Positions 6,758 to 12,346 of a stretch of DNA of 12,346 bases are shown here, in pieces; position 1 is the stretch's first letter, and every line of letters starts with the position of its first letter. Position numbers and translations under genes: made by a program. The stretch is from Nitrososphaerota archaeon (GTDB lineage: Archaea; Thermoproteota; Nitrososphaeria; Nitrososphaerales; CADDZS01), in assembly GCA_027886795.1 (NCBI GenBank), contig JAPCJU010000017.1, positions 1-12,346 on the forward strand, written 5' to 3'. The notes below the pieces were generated by a model. That model was not told where the DNA came from, made no database searches, and saw only the letters and a list, made by a program, of their open reading frames with translations.

Positions 6758-7703
6758 CTGTCTCCTCTATTGATTGAATAATCTGTTCTTTGGATGGGAA
6801 AACTTTCATTCTTAGGGCAGACGAGGTTGGTATATGCGTCATCTCAGCCGCCAGTCGAATTGGAGGCGAATCGAGTTGATCCATCATGTTTTCGCATATC
6901 ATGGTGCAGATTTCGGCCCCCACCCCACAACTTCGCCATCCGCCCTCCAACGTAATCACCCGGCCGGTCTTCTTGACAGAATCGAAAATCGTGTTGACAT
7001 CCAGGGGTGCCAATGTGCGCAAGTCCAAGACTTCTACGTCTATCCCTCTTTTTGCGAGATCATTCGCAATTTCTTGAGCTTGAAGAATCATGTAGCCATA
7101 CGATATGAGTGTGACATCACTCCCCTTGCGTCTAATTGCGGCGGTTCCAAACTTAATTTCATTAGGTGACACGTGCTCTTTCGTCGTGATCCACCTGTCC
7201 TCGATCATTATCACGACATCATTTGTTCTCAAACTAGCCTTCATCAGACCCATGGCATCTGAAGGAGTTGATGGCAAAGCTACAGCAACCCCCGGTATAC
7301 GCATTAGTAGAGACTCCAGACGCTGTCCCGTCTGAGCGCACCGCACCGGTGGAAGGTCGATCTTAATGATCATTGAAGGCTTGCTCTCGCCACCTGTCAC
7401 GTACCTCGCCTTGGCTGCCTGATTCAAAATCTCGTCCATCGCTCTCGGTACTAAATCATCAAAACTTAGATCGAGAATCGGCTTTAGTCCGATTAGAGAT
7501 GCCCCCAAGCCTGCGCTTACGATGCACGCTTCGGAGATTGGCATGTTTTGGATATTGTGAGGAAAAGACCTCAAAAGTTCGGGATAATCAAAAGCTATCT
7601 TACTGGTAACGCCCTCCCCCCAGATACATATTTTGTCGTTCTCCCTCAACTCTTCTGAAACAGCGTTCCAAAGAGCCTCCCTGATGGAGAGCATTCTTTC
7701 CAT
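6741..7703 (-). CDS. Thiamine-diphosphate-dependent E1 beta subunit (transketolase-like)
   Basis: This 320-residue partner of the E1-alpha protein has the pyrimidine-binding domain in its first half, with the ThDP-activating Glu58 in PISEACIVSAGLGASL, then FDDLVPRAMDEILNQAAK. The C-terminal transketolase domain follows (about 190-315, VTLISYGYMILQAQEIA). Lipoyl-linked E1-beta subunits have a conserved His two residues before the stretch that leads into SLE; here the segment reads AQTGQRLES with Thr125 at that place. This suggests the acyl unit is not passed to a lipoyl E2. The ATG at 7703 is chosen; a second ATG lies at codon 4. A TATA-like AGTTAAAT at 7731-7738 is about 31 nt upstream and GAGGAA lies 14 nt upstream. 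The gene leads a two-gene operon with alpha, 98 bp downstream of the flippase gene. A conventional acetoin or pyruvate dehydrogenase E1 is the alternative. Confidence 0.85.
   Translation of the reverse strand: MERMLSIREALWNAVSEELRENDKICIWGEGVTSKIAFDYPELLRSFPHNIQNMPISEACIVSAGLGASLIGLKPILDLSFDDLVPRAMDEILNQAAKARYVTGGESKPSMIIKIDLPPVRCAQTGQRLESLLMRIPGVAVALPSTPSDAMGLMKASLRTNDVVIMIEDRWITTKEHVSPNEIKFGTAAIRRKGSDVTLISYGYMILQAQEIANDLAKRGIDVEVLDLRTLAPLDVNTIFDSVKKTGRVITLEGGWRSCGVGAEICTMICENMMDQLDSPPIRLAAEMTHIPTSSALRMKVFPSKEQIIQSIEETVVSKV
6762..6767 (-). promoter_or_regulatory. Shine-Dalgarno-like site for the E1-alpha gene
   Basis: GAGGAG on the minus strand, inside the end of the E1-beta coding region, lies four bases before the TTG at 6757. 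It supports that start and translational coupling of beta and alpha. The spacing is slightly short, and an AAGGTG further down could instead serve the TTG at 6733. Confidence 0.35.
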
Positions 7704-7730
7704 GTACCGATTGCAATTTCCTCTAATGCG

Positions 7731-7738
7731 ATTTAACT
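7731..7738 (-). promoter_or_regulatory. Possible TATA box of the E1 beta-alpha operon
   Basis: Within the 98-bp gap after the flippase stop, the minus strand reads AATAGTTAAATC. Its centre is about 31 nt upstream of the E1-beta ATG, the same distance seen at the other promoters in this window. The match is weaker than at 182-188 or 2437-2451, so the operon could also be transcribed from upstream. Confidence 0.3.
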
Positions 7739-7801
7739 ATTTCACGTCAGGCGGCCCCTAATCTGAAGATCTTTGGATACCTCCGCAGTTTTCGTACGGA
7801 A

Positions 7802-9331
7802 CTAACCAAAGAGAGATGCCAAGCCCTGCTTTGCCAATGATCTCATCTCATGGCTGATAAGAAAAATAATTCCTCCGTAAACTGCAAGGGAAGTAGCTCC
7901 AATTCCGATGATGTAGATCGCCTGCATTACTTCGCCGCCATGAATGGTAACTAGCTTCGTAAGCAAAAATAACACAAAGGTAAATCCGACAGTCCCGGCA
8001 AGTAGTGCCACAGCATTTCTGGCAGGAATTCTTAGCTTTGTGATCTTTGTTACGTATGGCAGTTTTAGGGCTACTCCCGCACTCCACATACCCAGTGCTG
8101 CGATAGCCCAAATGATTCCGATGAAAGTGTATTTTTGGTACCCGAATATTATCACCGGCCCGGATGAAATGATTAGCGTAGATATTGACAATATTACCAG
8201 ATAAGCTGCCGTTATGACTATGTTTATCCTCGCGACCTGGAAAATCTTGCTTTTCAAATAAAGAGAAAAATCGACCCTGTTACTCACGTCGGTGATATCG
8301 GTTCCGGAAATGATGTTGTCAAAAGTTAGGCTGAATGAATTCAAGGCATAAGCTACGGCAAGTATTATCAGAATTGGTACTGCTTGGGTATAATCAGCTT
8401 TGAACAAATGAAGCAGCGGAAACGCCAATAGTATCTCGCCGATCACCAAGGGGATGGTGAACAAGTACTGGAGCTCAAGTACCTGATTTGCTGATTTCTT
8501 CGGGTCCACTCCAGCCAGAATGCCCGCGTATAACCCGAACGCGATCCAGTTAGAATACGATACTATTGCCCCGTAAGTAAAGGCAGCTCCAAACAGCGCC
8601 AGGGGAATAGTTGATCCTGTGATGATCGCAACTATCAGGAAATCAAAATTGTTGACCAACGGTTGGAGCTGGCTCAGGAGTGCCACCCACCCGGTTCTCA
8701 CCATTTTGGAAATTATCGCAAACGAGAAATGATCTCCATATTCGGAAGGCGTCATGATGAGCGTCGTTATGATTTGAACCATCTGGGCACCCATGATTGC
8801 AATTATAGCTCCTGTCAGAGACAGGTGAAAAACGGCAACGGTGACTGCACCGATAATGACCTTGGCGATCTCGAATATCCCAAAACCAAAGCTTGCCCTT
8901 TCAGGAACCGAACCCCAAAGAATGGCTTCGATTACTCCGGCAAAAATGTACAGCGGAACTTGTGGTGTCGATATCAAAAAGTAGTAAAAATTAGATTCCG
9001 TCCCCGCTTGGGTTGTCAATGAACCCGAAACAAAGTAGGAAAGAATAAGATAACAAACAAGAAGTGCAGCGGAGAAAATGGTGGCAGCAACGAGAACTGA
9101 TTTTCCGAGAATTATTCCCCTAGCTCTGTACCGAGTAGTCCAAAATGCCAGAAGGTTCGCGGGGAAAATAACATAGCCAATCAACCGTGAAATGAGCTGC
9201 CATAACCCGAAATCGGACTGACTAAGGTTGCTAGTTACAAGGACGATAAATGCAAAACCAGTCAGAGTACTTGCGAGTTTGATTGCAAAAGTTATCAATC
9301 CCGACCTTCTTACTCTGATCTGTCGAGACAT
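7802..9331 (-). CDS. Polysaccharide flippase (Wzx/RfbX-like, MOP exporter superfamily)
   Basis: About 509 residues from the ATG at 9331, almost entirely hydrophobic, with about 14 predicted membrane helices. The first is LITFAIKLASTLTGFAFIVL, followed by the SQSDFGLWQ turn that matches the LG..FG loop of Wzx-type transporters, and the last is close to the C-terminus. Such proteins move lipid-linked oligosaccharide units across the cytoplasmic membrane. The reading frame extends to a GTG at 9388, adding 19 residues without membrane character. I prefer the internal ATG because the first helix then begins about 11 residues in, as is usual, and no TATA box is correctly placed for the GTG. It lies between the E1 operon and a long non-coding gap. 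Family membership is clear; the transported glycan is unknown. Confidence 0.82.
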   Translation of the reverse strand: MSRQIRVRRSGLITFAIKLASTLTGFAFIVLVTSNLSQSDFGLWQLISRLIGYVIFPANLLAFWTTRYRARGIILGKSVLVAATIFSAALLVCYLILSYFVSGSLTTQAGTESNFYYFLISTPQVPLYIFAGVIEAILWGSVPERASFGFGIFEIAKVIIGAVTVAVFHLSLTGAIIAIMGAQMVQIITTLIMTPSEYGDHFSFAIISKMVRTGWVALLSQLQPLVNNFDFLIVAIITGSTIPLALFGAAFTYGAIVSYSNWIAFGLYAGILAGVDPKKSANQVLELQYLFTIPLVIGEILLAFPLLHLFKADYTQAVPILIILAVAYALNSFSLTFDNIISGTDITDVSNRVDFSLYLKSKIFQVARINIVITAAYLVILSISTLIISSGPVIIFGYQKYTFIGIIWAIAALGMWSAGVALKLPYVTKITKLRIPARNAVALLAGTVGFTFVLFLLTKLVTIHGGEVMQAIYIIGIGATSLAVYGGIIFLISHEMRSLAKQGLASLFG

Positions 9332-9813
9332 TCTTTTGCTGGAGCCACCCAAATCTAAACGAGAAATAGTTACGGTTGGAACCTTCACGGAATCGAGGTT
9401 GAATAAGATTTAGTCTGTGCTAGGCCGTGAGTTACTCTGTATGAGACCACAATTCTGAGTTTCCCTAAAACTTTTGGGTGAGAATTCCACCCGTTCCACT
9501 ACGAAGTGCCCATTTCATCTCCGTTAGCCCATATTTTGGAAATGAAGTCCCCGCTATTTTCCTAAATTAGGACTAGAACATTTCGTATCGAACGATCACG
9601 GAATGGTTGGATAAGTAGCGGCAGATCAAATAGGAGCGAAAGCTCCCCCTATACTTTCAGTATATTACATATGCGAGGAAAAAAATTGCGCACCTACAAA
9701 TTCAAGATGTCAAAACCCGAGGGTGCAAATATCTCATCATTTAATCAAATCTCTCCTCGTTCCTTGGAAGAATCATTACATCGTTAACGGAAACATAATT
9801 GGAATTCGTTCTT
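9332..9813. other. Intergenic region without a convincing gene; several small inverted repeats
   Basis: About 480 bp separate the ATP-grasp gene end from the flippase start. No open frame with family resemblance is seen. It holds GGGTG/CACCC (9476-9480 with 9488-9492), the near-palindrome TCCTAA-A-TTAGGA (9560-9572), and two adjacent hairpins at 9633-9664. The minus strand has a run of seven T at 9679-9685, about 130 nt beyond the ATP-grasp stop, which could act as an archaeal terminator for that operon. A 38-codon frame (9671-9787, plus) is present but unsupported. The flippase promoter should lie near 9345-9375 on the minus strand, where only weak TATA-like stretches occur (around TTTAGATT). 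Confidence 0.5.
9633..9664 (+). other. Tandem hairpins, the first with a GAAA tetraloop
   Basis: GGAGC at 9633-9637 pairs with GCTCC at 9642-9646 around GAAA, a GNRA tetraloop if transcribed on the plus strand. Directly after it, TATACT at 9650-9655 pairs with AGTATA at 9659-9664 around TTC. Together they form two stems in about 32 nt within a long non-coding gap. They could be part of a small RNA, a processing site, or a protein-binding site at DNA level. Stem lengths of five and six base pairs also occur by chance. Confidence 0.3.
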
Positions 9814-10869
9814 TCAAATTTCCCTAAATTGAGATCCAGTCACGGCGCCTCCCCCCCAGAACCGGTAATACTCTGAATCTTGAAGGATCGGAGGTAATTT
9901 CTCTACGGGCTCCCCAATTGCTTCTCTCAAGGACATCCAGATCACGTTCGCCCCGCTAAAAACGCTGGCAACCATAGTACCTTGAACCCGTGGATTACAC
10001 TCGAGAACCTTAGGTGCATCTTGATAGTCTAATTTGAACTGAAATCCAAAAGCGTACTTGAGACCAATTTCGGTTGCCGCTTCTATCGTATAGTCCATGA
10101 TATCCCGGCGGTATTCGAGGGAAGTCCTGAAGCTTATGCCGTTTACGATTTCTTTCCGAAGCCTGGGAATGGCGACTGACATCTTCTTTCCCAGAAATGC
10201 ATCGACGCTATACTCGCTTCCGGGGAGATATTCCATCACGAGAAGCTCAGGAAAATCGACATTTTTGTCTCGAGATAGGATTTTGCTTAGCTCGTCAAGA
10301 GTTATTTCGATTGCATTCGGCTTTTCGGACATGAATCTTCGTACTGACCACGCCGTATTTTCTCTCAAAACTCGAAACCCTCTGCTTCCATAGCTAACTG
10401 GCGGCTTTACGACGACAGCTTTGCCGGGGTATCCGAGCTCTTCCGCAGCGTCTATCAAATCATCCAGAGATCTAACCAAACGATACGTTGGGAAAGGAAT
10501 TCCCAAATTGTCGCAGACCTTCAAAAGTTCGTGTTTGTTATTCGCCTTCTGAATGGCTTCGCTTGAGGCAACCGTCACCTTAGATTTGATTTCGTCAAAA
10601 GTCTTTGAAAACTTCATAGTTTCTCTCGTAGTTTGGGGTATTACAACATCGATCGACTCCTTGGAACAAATCTCGTTAATGCGATCAACATAATCGTCGC
10701 TTTCGGGGGCTGGCACTTCGTAAAATCTTTCAACCCAGTATTTTCCAACGACGTCGGACTTTATGTCAACTCCAGTTACCTTGATTTTTACATGGTCTGG
10801 ATTATTCTTCAGGGCATAAAGTGTGCCTCTCGTTCCTGGCGCACCGACTCCTGTCAGGAGGATATTCAA
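9814..10869 (-). CDS. ATP-grasp ligase, carbamoyl-phosphate-synthase-like
   Basis: This 351-residue ATP-grasp protein has an N-terminal Rossmann-like pre-ATP domain (MNILLTGVGAPGTRGTLYAL), the nucleotide-binding strand AVVVKPPVSYGSRGF with Lys155, the adenine-contact region VMEYLPGSEYSVDAF (211-225), and the Mg-binding VLECNPRVQGTM with Glu290 and Asn292. ATP-grasp enzymes activate a carboxylate as acyl-phosphate and join it to an amine or thiol. The TTG at 10869 starts directly at the Rossmann strand. It follows the PIG-L deacetylase by 25 bp and probably belongs to the glycosyltransferase-deacetylase-ligase operon. Deacetylation of an N-acetyl sugar would expose an amine that this ligase could acylate, for example with an amino acid. 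That link is inference; substrates are unknown. Confidence 0.8.
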   Translation of the reverse strand: MNILLTGVGAPGTRGTLYALKNNPDHVKIKVTGVDIKSDVVGKYWVERFYEVPAPESDDYVDRINEICSKESIDVVIPQTTRETMKFSKTFDEIKSKVTVASSEAIQKANNKHELLKVCDNLGIPFPTYRLVRSLDDLIDAAEELGYPGKAVVVKPPVSYGSRGFRVLRENTAWSVRRFMSEKPNAIEITLDELSKILSRDKNVDFPELLVMEYLPGSEYSVDAFLGKKMSVAIPRLRKEIVNGISFRTSLEYRRDIMDYTIEAATEIGLKYAFGFQFKLDYQDAPKVLECNPRVQGTMVASVFSGANVIWMSLREAIGEPVEKLPPILQDSEYYRFWGGGAVTGSQFREI

Positions 10870-10894
10870 GGCGCTTGGAATGGGAATTTGAGCT

Positions 10895-11533
10895 TCACCA
10901 CTTAGTCCGAATTATATCAAAAGCTTCGGCGTACTTTGCCTTGACCTGTATTCCCCTAACTATAGCTATTCCTTTCACGTAGTCCAGTGTAAAGTACGGT
11001 CGCTTTATGGCAAATTGAGTTTTGTAAGCTTGAAGAGACTGCCATTTTTTCTTGATGTGTCGATCTTCGAGCGTGACAAAACCCCGCGAGGGAAAGGTGA
11101 TAGTATTCCAAGGAAGCTCGTAACCCCACAGAGTTATTTCTTTGAATGCGCGCAAGCCTTCATTGAAAAGAGTTTGGTGATCTTGATGAAGATCCTCACT
11201 GGATGGAAGGAAGACCATGTCCGGATTCACCGATTTCCTTAGCGAGATCAATTCATCGAGAACTTCCTGCCTATGGTATGACAGGGTTCTCACTTCATAA
11301 TCGAAAATTTTCAGACGGTTTTTCTTAATACCTAGAATCGCCATAGACTTGTTGAATTCGTCTCTGATCTCTGTTTTCGGAAACCCATCAGGAACAGACT
11401 TTTCCGCCATAGAAAATGCAGCGACATGTATCTCGCAATCGTTCTCTAGGAATCTTGCAATCGTACCCCCGCATCCCAGCTCCACATCATCAGCGTGAGG
11501 GGCGAGCATGAGAAAGCGCTTGTAATTTATCAA
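10895..11533 (-). CDS. PIG-L family deacetylase
   Basis: This 212-residue LmbE/PIG-L protein starts MINYKRFLMLAPHADDVELG. The metal-binding motif PHADDVE (usually PHPDDE) supplies His13, Asp15 and Asp16, and the second motif HQDH (116-119) supplies His119. These zinc enzymes remove N-acetyl groups from GlcNAc-type sugars or related conjugates. The TTG at 11533 is chosen: it overlaps the upstream glycosyltransferase stop as TTGA, lies nine bases after GAGGTTGAT (11543-11551), and gives the family's usual short lead into the first motif. TTG 11560 would add nine residues. The gene is sandwiched between a glycosyltransferase and an ATP-grasp ligase and is translationally coupled to the former. 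It probably acts on a sugar of the same glycan. The Pro-to-Ala and Glu-to-Val variants of motif 1 are common in the family. Confidence 0.85.
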   Translation of the reverse strand: MINYKRFLMLAPHADDVELGCGGTIARFLENDCEIHVAAFSMAEKSVPDGFPKTEIRDEFNKSMAILGIKKNRLKIFDYEVRTLSYHRQEVLDELISLRKSVNPDMVFLPSSEDLHQDHQTLFNEGLRAFKEITLWGYELPWNTITFPSRGFVTLEDRHIKKKWQSLQAYKTQFAIKRPYFTLDYVKGIAIVRGIQVKAKYAEAFDIIRTKW

Positions 11534-12346
11534 AGGAACCTGATCAACCTCGCTGTACAAATGTACCTTACATAGTTTTTGAGCCCCCTGTCTTCGATCA
11601 ACAATCCTTGAAGACTTTCAGGGCTAAGTTTTCCTGATAAGAATGCGGCGAGCATAATTATGGCATTTTGCCTGTTCTGAGTCCCGCTGGATGGCATGAA
11701 GAAATTTATCGCAAATCTGAGCAAAACAAAATATGTCGGATAACCGAGGCTGTACATCGCCCGCCCCCAGTCCCTTAGGCCACTTGGCTGGTAGGGTCTC
11801 AAGTGCCTGAATCTGATGTCTGGAAATAATTTTACGGAATAACCAAGCTGCATTGCCTTGTAAACGAGCCAGGTTTCCCAACCGTAAGCAACAGGATACC
11901 TTGCGCCCACTCGATCCATGAAAGAGGTTCTAACCAGTCTCCCCCCGCCGTGCGGCGTTTTCTCTCCCCACATTCCATGGGTACCACTCCAATCACCAGA
12001 AGCAACTGCGAGCTTTGGATCCTGTATCATGTTTTGTATGATTCTCTCAACGTATGTTTCTGCCAACTCGTTGTCGTCGCCGGAGACCAGCATGAAGGGA
12101 ACTTTAGGGAAGTTACATGAATAATCCAGACCTAAATTAAAGAGCCGCGGCAGCTTTCGGATATCCCTCGTTTTGGATCCAGTGTTCAGTAAATGGATTT
12201 TGTCAAATGATTTGACCTTCCTTTCTATGATTTCCTCAGTTTTGTCAGACGACCCGTCATTAACTACTACAATGAACCTTGGCGGAATCGACTGATACAA
12301 TATGGAATCGATAGTCTTGCCAATCGTCTCCGCCCCGTCCCTAGTA
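11530..12346 (-). CDS. Family 2 glycosyltransferase, 5' end cut by the window edge
   Basis: The frame stays open to the right edge. The codons before the TTG at 12300 still read as family sequence (TRDGAETIGKTIDSIL, the first GT-A strand and helix), so the true start lies beyond 12346. At least 271 residues are present. VVVNDGSSDKTEEI is the second beta strand with its Asp, and MLVSGDDNE carries the acidic DD of the metal/nucleotide site. WETWLVYKAMQLGYSV resembles the acceptor-side helix seen in many GT2 enzymes. A moderately hydrophobic C-terminal segment (GYPTYFVLLRFAINFFM) suggests membrane association. It would transfer a sugar from a nucleotide or lipid donor to the growing glycan. Its TGA overlaps the deacetylase start, which makes the two genes translationally coupled. 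Donor and linkage cannot be told. Confidence 0.85.
   Translation of the reverse strand, partial: TRDGAETIGKTIDSILYQSIPPRFIVVVNDGSSDKTEEIIERKVKSFDKIHLLNTGSKTRDIRKLPRLFNLGLDYSCNFPKVPFMLVSGDDNELAETYVERIIQNMIQDPKLAVASGDWSGTHGMWGEKTPHGGGRLVRTSFMDRVGARYPVAYGWETWLVYKAMQLGYSVKLFPDIRFRHLRPYQPSGLRDWGRAMYSLGYPTYFVLLRFAINFFMPSSGTQNRQNAIIMLAAFLSGKLSPESLQGLLIEDRGLKNYVRYICTARLIRFL

Noticed and set aside
8663..9022. A 119-codon plus-strand frame opposite the flippase
   Set aside because: It is a low-complexity, unrecognisable translation antisense to the membrane helices of a clear Wzx-like protein.
9389..9813. tRNA, CRISPR array or insertion sequence in the long gap
   Set aside because: No cloverleaf, no regularly spaced repeats, and no terminal inverted repeats with a transposase were seen; the small hairpins are unrelated to each other.

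Overview
The window looks like part of a surface-polysaccharide (glycan) biosynthesis locus from an archaeon. The archaeal reading rests on TATA-box-like elements centred about 26-33 nt upstream of several start codons (182-188 for the SDR gene, 2437-2451 for two divergent genes, about 7731-7738 for the E1-beta gene). That spacing fits leaderless or very short-leader transcripts. TTG start codons are also very frequent (six of eleven assignable starts), and Shine-Dalgarno-like motifs appear mainly inside operons. I cannot name the phylum or species from the sequence.

Layout, left to right. The first 20 codons of a GmhB-type heptose-bisphosphate phosphatase run off the left edge on the minus strand (1-60). 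An extended SDR sugar epimerase/reductase follows on the plus strand (215-1162). A DegT-fold sugar 3-dehydrase in which His replaces the PLP lysine lies on the minus strand (1202-2413). It shares a compact promoter with a plus-strand B12-binding radical SAM enzyme (2474-3949). An HddA-like heptose-7-phosphate kinase (4004-4987) is followed in the same reading frame by an HddC-like guanylyltransferase (to 5719) that has no ordinary start codon. Minus-strand genes then follow: a two-subunit thiamine-diphosphate E1 enzyme (alpha 5732-6757, beta 6741-7703), a Wzx-like flippase (7802-9331), a roughly 480-bp stretch with no convincing gene but several small hairpins, an ATP-grasp ligase (9814-10869), a PIG-L deacetylase (10895-11533), and a family 2 glycosyltransferase cut by the right edge (11530-12346).

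How they may work together. GmhB, HddA and HddC are three of the four enzymes that make GDP-D-glycero-alpha-D-manno-heptose; the isomerase GmhA is not in the window. The SDR protein, the His-type 3-dehydrase and the E1 alpha/beta pair could convert that GDP-heptose into a 3-deoxy, two-carbon-branched sugar. The E1 pair lacks nearby E2/E3 genes and has lost a histidine that lipoyl-linked E1-beta subunits normally keep. The radical SAM enzyme may methylate or otherwise remodel the sugar or a lipid. The flippase, glycosyltransferase, deacetylase and ATP-grasp ligase would then assemble, export and decorate the glycan. The kinase, phosphatase and nucleotidyltransferase assignments are family recognition; the branched-heptose pathway is inference.
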